From NCBI GenBank assembly GCA_937895955.1, contig CALAZI010000173.1, forward strand, positions 1 through 39,243: a stretch of 39,243 nt of DNA, read 5' to 3'. Shown here piece by piece: positions 8,266-16,514 of the stretch (its first letter is position 1; each line of letters opens with the position of its first letter). A program made the position numbers and the translations under genes. This DNA comes from an uncultured Alphaproteobacteria bacterium. Lineage in GTDB: Bacteria > Pseudomonadota > Alphaproteobacteria > Caulobacterales > Parvularculaceae. The notes under the pieces were generated by a model. The model saw only the letters and a list, made by a program, of their open reading frames with translations, made no database searches and was not told the DNA's origin.

Positions 8266-9246
8266 ATGGAATTTTTCGGCGTCGGCATCTGGGCGATCTT
8301 GGGCTTCGCCTTCGCAGCTTACGCAGTCGTCGGCAATGACGCGCTGCAAACGCTCGGCACATTCATTTCGTCGAACCAGAAACTTCCCTGGTGGGCGCTC
8401 TTCCTCTTCGCCGCGACGGTTCTCGTCGTCGTTTTCATCATCGGCTATATCCAGTTTGACGGCGATCCCTCATGGGGACGCCTCTCCAACGCCAAGAAAT
8501 ATCCTGAATTCGAAGCGCAATGGTACCATGTCGTGCCGGCCGCCGCGCTGTTGATCATAACGCGCCTCGGCCTGCCGGTTTCGACGAGTTTCATGATCCT
8601 GTCGATCTTCGCGACGATGGCGGGCATGCAGTCGATGATCCAGAAATCGGCTTACGCCTATGTGATGTCGCTCGGCCTAGGGCTTGTCGCCTATACGGTT
8701 CTTGCGCCGACGCTCGAGCGTCATTTCATGAAGACGCCTGAGCATGCGCAGCGCCCTCACTGGATTCTCTTTCAGTGGGTGACGACGGCCTATCTCTGGG
8801 CGGTGTGGCTCATTCAGGATTTCGCCAATATCTACGTCTTCCTGCCGCGCCAGCTCAGCATGGAGCAGGCGGTCGTCAGCGTCGGCCTCATCATGCTCCT
8901 GCTGATGATCACTTTCATCAACGGCGGCGGACCGGTGCAGCGCATTCTGAAGACGAAAACCAGCGTCACGGACATTCGCTCGGCGACGCTGATCGACTTC
9001 TTCTACGCCTCGATCCTCGCCTATTTCGCCTATGTTTCGAAAACGCCGATGTCGACGACCTGGGCGTTTCTCGGCTTCATCGGCGGCCGCGAAATCGCGC
9101 TGGCGACGATCGACAAGGTGCGCTCGCCGGGCGCGACGCTGAAAATCGTCGGCATGGACGCCGGCAAGGCGCTTTTCGGTCTTGCGATTTCAGTCGGCCT
9201 CGCCGTCGGCCTGCCGCGTCTCGCCGCATCGATGACGGCGGGCTGA
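8266..9246 (+). CDS. Polytopic membrane protein, divergent PiT/Pho4-type transporter relative
   Basis: 326 residues with roughly eight to nine hydrophobic segments. I chose ATG 8266 (MEFFGVGIWAI, AAGG just upstream) over an in-frame ATG at 8185, because the extra residues are charged and unlike a membrane N-terminus. The protein has two similar halves, each with motifs recalling inorganic phosphate transporters (PiT: GANDVANA...PVSTTH). The first half has VVGNDALQTLGTFISSN (22-36) and LPVSTSF (103-109). The second has IQDFANIYVFLP (183-194) and TPMSTTW (260-266). This suggests the duplicated, inverted-repeat fold of the PHO4 family but with strong divergence and a short length (PiT proteins are usually over 400 residues). 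Substrate is unknown. It is convergent with the acyl-ACP synthetase gene, 5 bp between stops. Confidence 0.72.
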   Translation: MEFFGVGIWAILGFAFAAYAVVGNDALQTLGTFISSNQKLPWWALFLFAATVLVVVFIIGYIQFDGDPSWGRLSNAKKYPEFEAQWYHVVPAAALLIITRLGLPVSTSFMILSIFATMAGMQSMIQKSAYAYVMSLGLGLVAYTVLAPTLERHFMKTPEHAQRPHWILFQWVTTAYLWAVWLIQDFANIYVFLPRQLSMEQAVVSVGLIMLLLMITFINGGGPVQRILKTKTSVTDIRSATLIDFFYASILAYFAYVSKTPMSTTWAFLGFIGGREIALATIDKVRSPGATLKIVGMDAGKALFGLAISVGLAVGLPRLAASMTAG

Positions 9247-9251
9247 AAGCC

Positions 9252-10940
9252 TCACTCGGCCGCGCGTTTGACGCCGCCGGGCGCGGCGTTCTCTTCGGGC
9301 GTCTTTCTTGCGGCGATCTTGGCGTCGATTTCCGACAGGCGAATGTCGCGCTCGCGCTTTTGTTCGTCGGTGAGGCCGACGCCGTCCGCGGCGAGCCGCT
9401 GGATCGCGACATAATCGAGCTTGCCGGTGCCGAGGACCGGCACTTCCGCGACGGAAACGATCTTTTTCGGCACGGCGAGTTCGGGAACGCCGTGATTTTG
9501 CGCCCAGGCGAGCAATTGCGAACGCTCCGGCGCCTCTCTGTCGGTGACGAGAACGATCTGCTCACCCTTCTTTTCGTCAGGAAGGATCGCGGCGGCGTGC
9601 ATGTTGTCCGGCCAGACGGCGGTCGCGCAGTTTTCAACGACGGCGAGCGAGACCATCTCGCCGCCGATCTTGGCGAAACGCTTCATCCGCCCACGGATCG
9701 ACATGTAGCCGCCTTCGTCGAAGGCGACGATGTCGCCGGTGTCGTGCCAGCCGCCTTCCAGCGGCTTGATCACGCCCGGCGCGTCCGGCGTGATGTAGCC
9801 CTGCATGATGTTGGGGCCCTTGACGAAAAGCCGCTGGCCGCCGGAAAGGCCGTCAACCGGCTCAAGCCGCCACATGACGCCCGGCAGAAGCTTTCCGACC
9901 GTGCCGGAGCGAATGTCGCCCGGCTGGTTCGCCGCGAGGACGGGCGCGGCTTCGGTGACGCCGTAGCCTTCCAGCACTTCAAATCCGAAGCGCCGTTCAG
10001 CCGCCTGGCGGGTTTCGTCCTTGACGCGCTCAGCGCCGCAGACGGCGATCCGAAGCGAGGACATGCCGCCGTCATCGCTCGCGCGCATATATTGCTGAAG
10101 GAACGTGTCCGTTGCGAACAGAACCGTCGCGCCGGTCTCGAATATCCGCTGCGGAATGATTTTCGTCTGCAGCGGCGAGGGATGAAAGACGACCTTGTAG
10201 CCGTTCAGGATCGGCCACAGCGACCCCGCGGTCAGCCCGTAGCAGTGAAAGGTCGGCAGCGGGTTGAAGAAAATGTCGGAAGGGAGAATTTCGACATGTT
10301 CCGCGATCTGATAGATGTTTGAAAGAATATTGGCGTGGCTGAGCGCAACGCCTTTCGGATCGCCTTCCGTGCCCGAGGTGAACAGAACGATGCCGGTGCT
10401 GTCAGGATCGGGGCTCGCCGAGAAAAGGCGCGGCAGCAAGGGGCCGAGAACGGCGCGCGCCTTGTCGATCGGCGTCAGCGCCTCCTTCATGTCTTCAAGA
10501 TAAAGAAACTCGACCGCGCCGCTCAGCTCCTGAACGAGCGGCTCAAGCTTCGCCATCTCGATGAATTTATGCGCGGTGACGACTTTCTTCACTTCAGCCG
10601 CGCGCGCGGCGGCCTTCAGATTGCGCGCGCCTGAGGTGAAGTTGAACATCGCCGGCGTTCGGCCGGCTGCGAAGGCGGACATCAGCGCAATGATCGCGCC
10701 GGCGCCGGTCGGCAGCATCACGCCGACTTTCTCGCCCCTGCCGGTGACGCGCGCCAGGGGCCCGCTCAACGCGAAGCTTGCGCGAATGATTTCCTGATAG
10801 GTCAGCTCGCGGCCGTCGCCGTCAATCAAGGCGACGGCTTTCGCGCCTTTCTTGTGCGAGGCGGCGAGAAGCGCGTGAAAGATCGATTTGCGCGACCGAC
10901 GCTCAATGCGCCGCTCGATGCGTTGCGATGCCTCACTCAT
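9252..10940 (-). CDS. Stand-alone acyl-ACP/acyl-CoA synthetase, Aas C-terminal type
   Basis: 562-residue AMP-forming (ANL superfamily) fatty acid-activating enzyme. Core motifs are the P-loop LFTSGTEGDPKG (187-197), EGYGVTE (324-330), HDTGDIV (399-405), GRMKRFAKIGGEMVS (417-431) and the A10 lysine K507 in LGTGKLDY. PLPTFHCYGLTAG, PSPLQTKIIPQ and KGPNIMQGY follow the synthetase half of E. coli Aas (acyl-ACP synthetase/2-acylglycerophosphoethanolamine acyltransferase) more closely than FadD. The N-terminal PlsC-like acyltransferase domain of Aas is absent. The likely role is re-activating free fatty acids for phospholipid repair or salvage; ACP versus CoA as acceptor is not settled by sequence. 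AAGGG six bases before the ATG is a good ribosome-binding site. A TetR-type palindrome lies about 190 bp upstream. Confidence 0.82.
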   Translation of the reverse strand: MSEASQRIERRIERRSRKSIFHALLAASHKKGAKAVALIDGDGRELTYQEIIRASFALSGPLARVTGRGEKVGVMLPTGAGAIIALMSAFAAGRTPAMFNFTSGARNLKAAARAAEVKKVVTAHKFIEMAKLEPLVQELSGAVEFLYLEDMKEALTPIDKARAVLGPLLPRLFSASPDPDSTGIVLFTSGTEGDPKGVALSHANILSNIYQIAEHVEILPSDIFFNPLPTFHCYGLTAGSLWPILNGYKVVFHPSPLQTKIIPQRIFETGATVLFATDTFLQQYMRASDDGGMSSLRIAVCGAERVKDETRQAAERRFGFEVLEGYGVTEAAPVLAANQPGDIRSGTVGKLLPGVMWRLEPVDGLSGGQRLFVKGPNIMQGYITPDAPGVIKPLEGGWHDTGDIVAFDEGGYMSIRGRMKRFAKIGGEMVSLAVVENCATAVWPDNMHAAAILPDEKKGEQIVLVTDREAPERSQLLAWAQNHGVPELAVPKKIVSVAEVPVLGTGKLDYVAIQRLAADGVGLTDEQKRERDIRLSEIDAKIAARKTPEENAAPGGVKRAAE

Positions 10941-11128
10941 ATGCAGCCCTTTTCAAGGACGGCGCCGTCTTCGCCGCGCGCCCGCTTCCACAAAGTCCGC
11001 CGCCGCCTCGGCGGCCCGCCGTCCCGATTGCGCCCCTGTCGCGATCCGCGCACGTCATATTGCGCGATATTACAAAATGGTCAGTCCCCGGCCAAGGCAA
11101 TTCGACGGCGCCCGGATGGACTCGCTCG

Positions 11129-11152
11129 ATGTAAGTGAGCGTTCACTTACAT
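11129..11152. promoter_or_regulatory. 24-bp palindromic operator of TetR type
   Basis: Arms ATGTAAGTGA (11129-11138) and TCACTTACAT (11143-11152) are perfect inverted repeats around a 4-bp centre GCGT. Length, symmetry and half-site spacing are those of TetR/AcrR-family operators. The nearest candidate target is the acyl-ACP synthetase gene (start 10940, minus strand), 190 bp away. No TetR gene lies in the window. Confidence 0.65.
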
Positions 11153-11236
11153 AGTGACAGGAGCCCTTCCCGTCAAGAAGACGCACTCACAAGCGGGGAA
11201 TAAACGCGCCGCATCAGCGTGCGTGCGGCGCTTCAT

Positions 11237-11251
11237 GGTTAACCGTTAACC
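11237..11251. repeat. 15-bp perfect palindrome GGTTAAC-C-GTTAACC
   Basis: Seven-base arms GGTTAAC and GTTAACC flank one central base. TTAAC-containing motifs recall alphaproteobacterial CtrA sites, but the TTAA spacing here is 3, not the 7 of the CtrA consensus. The role is unknown. Confidence 0.5.
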
Positions 11252-11341
11252 CTGTTTCGACCGTTTGGGCGGACTTATCCCACCCCTCTCCGGCGGCCTT
11301 ATTGTTAGGCGGCGTGAGGAAGCTGATGCGGTTTCCCGCTC

Positions 11342-11401
11342 ATTCCGGCGAAAGCCGGGATCCAACCTTAGCGATTAATGGACCCCGGCTTTGGCCGGGG
11401 T
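11342..11401. repeat. REP/BIME-like pair of inverted hairpins
   Basis: The first hairpin is ATTCCGGC (11342-11349), GAAA loop, GCCGGGAT (11354-11361). The second is ACCCCGGC (11382-11389), TTTG loop, GCCGGGGT (11394-11401). The second resembles the reverse complement of the first with its flanks, so the element is two related units in opposite orientation. This is the layout of extragenic palindromic elements common in alphaproteobacterial intergenic DNA. Only one copy is present here. Confidence 0.6.
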
Positions 11402-11440
11402 GGGCGAGTGTCGGATCAAGGCGGAGAAAGGAGGATGCGC

Positions 11441-11662
11441 ATGTCAAAACATTACGCCGCGCAATCGCGCGCGCATTCGCCATCCGCGCGAATTTTCAGC
11501 TTGCGGATAATGCGGACAAAACCGCGACGACCCGCATTCGGGCTCGATTCAAGCCCATGCCGGGCGCGGGGACTATCCGCCTTGTACGGATTATTTTTCG
11601 CGCAAAACGCGAAAGCGCGCGCAAGAAAAAAGGGCGCCGAAAAGCGCCCTTTCGAAAATTGA
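11441..11662 (+). CDS. Doubtful small basic ORF with a perfect ribosome-binding site
   Basis: 73 codons from ATG 11441. AAAGGAGG at 11427-11434 lies six bases before the start, which is an ideal Shine-Dalgarno. The product is very basic with no recognisable domain, no clear membrane helix and no signal peptide. The last codons run through the metK terminator hairpin on the opposite strand, which argues against a conserved coding function. It may be a chance open frame in GC-rich DNA. Confidence 0.2.
   Translation: MSKHYAAQSRAHSPSARIFSLRIMRTKPRRPAFGLDSSPCRARGLSALYGLFFAQNAKARARKKGAEKRPFEN
11621..11652 (-). terminator. Rho-independent terminator of metK
   Basis: Read on the minus strand, a perfect 9-bp stem (AAAGGGCGC at 11629-11637 pairs with GCGCCCTTT at 11644-11652, loop 11638-11643) is followed by TTTTTC. 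It starts 24 bp after the metK stop. Confidence 0.9.
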
Positions 11663-11676
11663 CAATGACGCAAACG

Positions 11677-12900
<1,224 letters not shown>

Positions 12901-12911
12901 AGACCCCGCCG

Positions 12912-12961
12912 TTCCTCATATAAGGAAAAGTTTATACGTTCGGCGGCTTCTAGCGAAGCCG
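12912..12961 (-). promoter_or_regulatory. Structured leader region before metK
   Basis: Two hairpins lie between xre and metK. One has arms CGGCTTC and GAAGCCG (12944-12961) with a 4-base loop. The other is TTCCT-N6-AGGAA (12912-12927), ending 11 bp before the metK ATG and possibly covering an AGGA ribosome-binding element. A TATAAA lies between them on the minus strand. Whether this is a promoter, a weak terminator for xre or a regulatory leader cannot be told by eye. Confidence 0.3.
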
Positions 12962-12990
12962 ATCCTCAATGTCCACCGGCGCGCGGCGCG

Positions 12991-13413
12991 TCAGCTTTCG
13001 CCGGCGTCGCCGACAGACAGCGATTTGACGAGCTCAAGCACGCGCTTCCTGATCTTCGGGTCCTTGATCGAGGAGAAATGCTTGCAGAGCTGAACCCCTT
13101 CGGGCGTGTTCAGGAGCTCCATCATCGCCGCGCCGTCATCCGCGCTCGCCTCGGCGAAGCCGTAGGAGCGTCCGGTGCCGACGTCGTAATCGTCGAAAAA
13201 GAACTGAATCGGCACGCCGAGAATATGGGAAATCTCGAAAACCCGGCTCGCCCCGATCCGGTTGACGCCCTTTTCGTATTTCTGGATCTGCTGGAACGTC
13301 AGGCCGAGCGCATCCGCAAGCTTGTCCTGACTCATGCCCAGCATCGTCCGCCTAAGCCTCACCCGCCCGCCGACGTGAATGTCGATCGGATGAGGCTTTT
13401 TCTCTTCAGCCAT
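12991..13413 (-). CDS. XRE-family helix-turn-helix regulator
   Basis: 140-residue cytoplasmic DNA-binding protein. Residues about 12-68 form a Cro/C1-type helix-turn-helix (VGGRVRLRRTMLGMSQDKLADALGLTF, QQIQKYEKGVNRIGASRVFEISHIL). The helical tail ends in PEGVQLCKHFSSIKDPKIRKRVLELVKSL, typical of the alphaproteobacterial regulators found beside metK. The conserved lnt-xre-metK placement suggests a housekeeping regulator; its targets are not visible. It is separated from lnt by 114 bp, so it may have its own promoter. Confidence 0.92.
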   Translation of the reverse strand: MAEEKKPHPIDIHVGGRVRLRRTMLGMSQDKLADALGLTFQQIQKYEKGVNRIGASRVFEISHILGVPIQFFFDDYDVGTGRSYGFAEASADDGAAMMELLNTPEGVQLCKHFSSIKDPKIRKRVLELVKSLSVGDAGES

Positions 13414-13527
13414 GCCGCCCTTCCTGCTTCAACGACGCCCGTCAGCCCAACGGTTTCAAGCCGCCAAAGTATCTCCAACCCGGCGAGCATAAGCCAATCC
13501 GGATGGCGCGCAAAGGTTGTGGCGCAC

Positions 13528-15105
13528 TCAGCTTCTGATGCGGCTTGGGAAAAATCCTATAAACGCGCCGCCGATCAGCATCAGCGCGAAAAGAAGATCG
13601 CCGACCCGGGCGTAGAGCGTCGCCGGCAGCGCTTCAGGCAGCGGCGCGTCAATGACCCCGGTCTCGTAAAGGCCGATGCGGCGGACGACCCGGCCCGCCC
13701 CGTCGATAAGGCCCGAAACGCCGGAATTGGCGGACCGCGCCATCGGCAGGCCGGTCTCGATCGACCGCAGGCGCGCCTGGTCGAAATGCTGGCGCGGTCC
13801 GGAGGAATCGCCGAACCAGCTGTCATTGGTGACGGTCGCGATCCAGTCGGGCCTGTCGCCCTTCGGATAGACGCGGCCGGGAAAGATCGCCTCATAGCAG
13901 ATGAGCGGCGCGAAAGCGGGGCCGCCGGCGCGGATCGTCTGGGGCCCCCGCCCCTTCGCGAAGCCGTCATCGCCATAGGGCGTCAGTTCGGACAGGCCGA
14001 GCGCCTTCATCAATCCGAACAGAGGCAGATACTCGCCGAACGGCACGAGGTGATGCTTGTCGTAATGGGCGACGGGCGCTCGCCCCGACGCCGTCCCGGC
14101 GATCACCGAGATCGAGTTGTAATAAAGCGTCTTTCCCGCGTCGCCGGTTTCGCGCCGCACCGCGCCGGCGAGGAGCACGGCGTTTTCGGGAAGCCGCCGC
14201 GAAAGGGCCTCAAGCCCTTCCGGGACCTCGTCAATGACCGGAACGGCGTTTTCCGGCCAGAGAATGAAGCCGATGCCGGTCGCCGGCGCCGCGCCGGCGG
14301 AAAGCGCGATCTGGCGTTCGTAATTCCGTCGCCAGAGATCGGGATCGATCTTCTCGCGCTGGGGGATGTTGGGCTGAACGATCCTGACATAGGCGTCCGG
14401 ATGATCCGCGGGCGGATGAAGCGCGAGGCGAAGGGCGCCGACCGCGACAATCGCCGCCGCCGCGGCGAGCGCGGCGAGCGCGCCTTTCCTGAGGCCCCGA
14501 GCGCCCTCGTCTTTCAGCGCCATCGGCGCCGTCGCGATCAGAAGGACGATGAAGCTGAGCCCGTATGCGCCCCACCAGGCGGCGGTCTGCGCGCCGATCG
14601 CGGTTCCGGCGAGCGCTTGCCCCGGCAAATTCCAGGGCAGGCCGGTGAGAATGTGCCCGCGTGCGTATTCGGCCGCCATGTAGAGCGCGGCGAAGGAAAA
14701 GATCCGCTCCCATCCCGCGCCGCCGTAACGCGCGCAGAGCCCCGTCGCGAGCCCCGTGAAAAGCGCGAGGAACGCCGGCAGGCCGGAAACCGCGAAAGGC
14801 GCCATCCAGGCGAACTCCTCCGCCTGCACCAGAAAGGCGAAACCGACCCAGAAAAGACTGACGAGGAAATAGCCGAAGCCGAAAAACCAGCCGGCCGAAA
14901 AGCCGCGGCGAAACGGGCGCTCGCTCGTCCGCGCGCCGTCGATGAGAAGGATGAGGATGCAAAACCCGGCGAGGATCAGCGGCAGCAGATAGAACGGCGC
15001 CTGGGCGAGCGCCGAAAGGACGCCGGCGATGAAGGCCGCCGCCCGGCGCCGCCAGCCGGCGAGGCTTTCCGTCGCCGCGATGATGGAAAGAAGCGCCGCG
15101 CTCAC
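13528..15105 (-). CDS. lnt: Apolipoprotein N-acyltransferase
   Basis: Inner-membrane enzyme that adds the third acyl chain to the N-terminal cysteine of lipoproteins, so they can be sorted to the outer membrane. 525 residues: an N-terminal domain of about seven membrane helices (to about residue 230), then a periplasmic nitrilase-fold domain and a final helix. The Glu-Lys-Cys catalytic triad is present as E285 (LWPENAVP), K350 (YDKHHLVPFGEYLP) and C403 (PLICYEAIFP). Its start overlaps the corC stop by 4 bp (ATGA), showing translational coupling. Confidence 0.97.
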   Translation of the reverse strand: MSAALLSIIAATESLAGWRRRAAAFIAGVLSALAQAPFYLLPLILAGFCILILLIDGARTSERPFRRGFSAGWFFGFGYFLVSLFWVGFAFLVQAEEFAWMAPFAVSGLPAFLALFTGLATGLCARYGGAGWERIFSFAALYMAAEYARGHILTGLPWNLPGQALAGTAIGAQTAAWWGAYGLSFIVLLIATAPMALKDEGARGLRKGALAALAAAAAIVAVGALRLALHPPADHPDAYVRIVQPNIPQREKIDPDLWRRNYERQIALSAGAAPATGIGFILWPENAVPVIDEVPEGLEALSRRLPENAVLLAGAVRRETGDAGKTLYYNSISVIAGTASGRAPVAHYDKHHLVPFGEYLPLFGLMKALGLSELTPYGDDGFAKGRGPQTIRAGGPAFAPLICYEAIFPGRVYPKGDRPDWIATVTNDSWFGDSSGPRQHFDQARLRSIETGLPMARSANSGVSGLIDGAGRVVRRIGLYETGVIDAPLPEALPATLYARVGDLLFALMLIGGAFIGFFPSRIRS

Positions 15106-16031
15106 TCGCCGGCCTGCGCCTGCGGTTCGGCGGGCGCCGGAGTTCTCCGTATACGGACTTTTCTGATCTTGCGGGCGTCCGCCTCAACGACCTCGAAATC
15201 GTATCCGGAAGGATGCGACAGGACCTCGCCGCGCTGGGGAACGCGCCCGGCGAGCGCGACGACAAGACCACCGATCGTGTCGACCTCGTCCGTGTCGCCT
15301 TCGATGGTGATGCCCGTCGTTTCGGAAAATTCCTCAAGCTCGACGCGCCCGTCCGCCTCCCAACCGCCGCCCTGGCGCGCGACAATGGTCGGGGCGATGT
15401 CGTCGTCATGCTCGTCATTGATGTCGCCGACGATCTCCTCGACGAGATCCTCGATCGTCAAAAGCCCGTCCGTGCCGCCGAATTCGTCGATGACGAGGGC
15501 CATATGAACGCGGCTCGCCTGCATGCGCAGCAAGAGGTCCGTGACGCGCATCGACTGCGGCACGTAAAGCACGGTGCGGCGAATGCTCTTGAGGATCGGT
15601 TCGTCGGAAGGCGCCGGCGGATCGGCGATCAGCGCGACGACGTCCTTGATGTGGACCATGCCGACCGGATCGTCGAGATCGCCGCGATAGACGGGAAGGC
15701 GGGAATGGCCGGCTTCCGAAAACGTCTTGATCAGCGCGTCAAGCGGCGTGTCGATGTCGACCGCGATGATGTCGGCGCGCGGGGCCATGACGTCGGCGAC
15801 GCGCTTTTCATCGAAGGCGATGACGTTCTCGATCATTTCGCGGCGCGCGCGCGGCAGACGCAGCGCGGCTTCGCGCTGGCCGTCGTCAAGCGCGTCGGCG
15901 AAATGGGAATCGCCCGCCTTGCGGGTGAAAATTCCCTTCAGCCGGTCAAAGAAGCGGATCTGGCCCGGTTCGTCGTCATTCGCGCCTTCCTGAGGGCCGA
16001 TGCGATCGGATATGTCGCCCGCATCGCTCAT
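15102..16031 (-). CDS. corC: CBS-domain protein of the CorC/HlyC family
   Basis: 309 residues. Two CBS domains (about 75-200, including DVMAPRADIIAVDIDTPLDALI and VYRGDLDDPVGMVHIKDVV) bind adenosine nucleotides in related proteins, and are followed by the C-terminal CorC_HlyC domain (VDTIGGLVVALAGRVPQRGEV). There are no membrane helices, so this is the soluble YbeX/CorC type rather than the DUF21-containing membrane type. The family is linked to magnesium/cobalt export, and YbeX also to ribosome metabolism. Its ATG directly follows the ybeY TGA, and its stop overlaps lnt by 4 bp, so the three genes are tightly coupled. Confidence 0.93.
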   Translation of the reverse strand: MSDAGDISDRIGPQEGANDDEPGQIRFFDRLKGIFTRKAGDSHFADALDDGQREAALRLPRARREMIENVIAFDEKRVADVMAPRADIIAVDIDTPLDALIKTFSEAGHSRLPVYRGDLDDPVGMVHIKDVVALIADPPAPSDEPILKSIRRTVLYVPQSMRVTDLLLRMQASRVHMALVIDEFGGTDGLLTIEDLVEEIVGDINDEHDDDIAPTIVARQGGGWEADGRVELEEFSETTGITIEGDTDEVDTIGGLVVALAGRVPQRGEVLSHPSGYDFEVVEADARKIRKVRIRRTPAPAEPQAQAGE

Positions 16032-16499
16032 TCAGGGCGTCTCCTGCGCATAAGGGTCGGCGACGCCGAGCGCGGCGAGAATGCGCGTTTCAAGGCTTTC
16101 CATTTCATTCGCGTCTTCGTCGGCCTCATGATCATAGCCGACAAGGTGAAGCAACCCGTGCACTATAAGATGCGCCGCGTGATCGCGAAAGGCGATCCTC
16201 GCCGCATCCGCCTCCCTTTCGCAGGTTTCATAGGCGATCGCGATGTCGCCGAGAAAGCCGCCGCCCGCCCCGGACGGAAAGGAAAGAACATTGGTCGGCT
16301 TGTCGATCTTGCGGAAACGGCGGTTGAGATCGGCGAGCGTTTCGTCATCGGCGAGAAGGAGCGCGGCGCCCTTCGCGAGGGCGGGTTCGAAGGATGCTGC
16401 CGCGTCGCGGCAGTTTTCAGCGAACGCCGCCGCCGCGCCGAGCGCTTTTTCCCAGCGCCCGTCGTCGATCACGACGTCGAAAGTCTCGTCAAGGCTCAT
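16032..16499 (-). CDS. ybeY: Endoribonuclease YbeY (16S rRNA maturation)
   Basis: 155-residue metalloendoribonuclease involved in 16S rRNA 3' end maturation and ribosome quality control. The zinc-binding signature HGxLHLxGYDH is complete: H114, H118 and H124 in HLIVHGLLHLVGYDH. The upstream KIDKPTNVLSFP segment is also typical. It lies 15 bp after phoH and directly abuts corC, the standard phoH-ybeY-corC arrangement. Confidence 0.97.
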   Translation of the reverse strand: MSLDETFDVVIDDGRWEKALGAAAAFAENCRDAAASFEPALAKGAALLLADDETLADLNRRFRKIDKPTNVLSFPSGAGGGFLGDIAIAYETCEREADAARIAFRDHAAHLIVHGLLHLVGYDHEADEDANEMESLETRILAALGVADPYAQETP

Positions 16500-16514
16500 C
16501 GGGTCATCGACCGT

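Larger units (their letters stand above)
10941..11440. other. Long non-coding stretch upstream of the acyl-ACP synthetase
   Basis: This ~500-bp stretch shows no credible gene. It holds the upstream region of the minus-strand synthetase gene, a TetR-type operator (11129-11152), a TTAAC palindrome (11237-11251) and a REP-like double hairpin (11342-11401). A weaker AT-flanked near-palindrome (ATATTGCGCGATAT) lies about 80 bp on the synthetase side of the operator. The genes that usually follow metK in related genomes (trmB, rimP) are not here. Confidence 0.6.

Noticed and set aside
11237..11251. CtrA binding site
   Set aside because: The TTAA repeats are 3 bases apart, not the 7 of the CtrA consensus, so it is listed only as a palindrome.
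12901..12990. SAM-II or SAM/SAH riboswitch before metK
   Set aside because: The hairpin layout and bases do not match the patterns I know for these classes; kept only as a structured leader.
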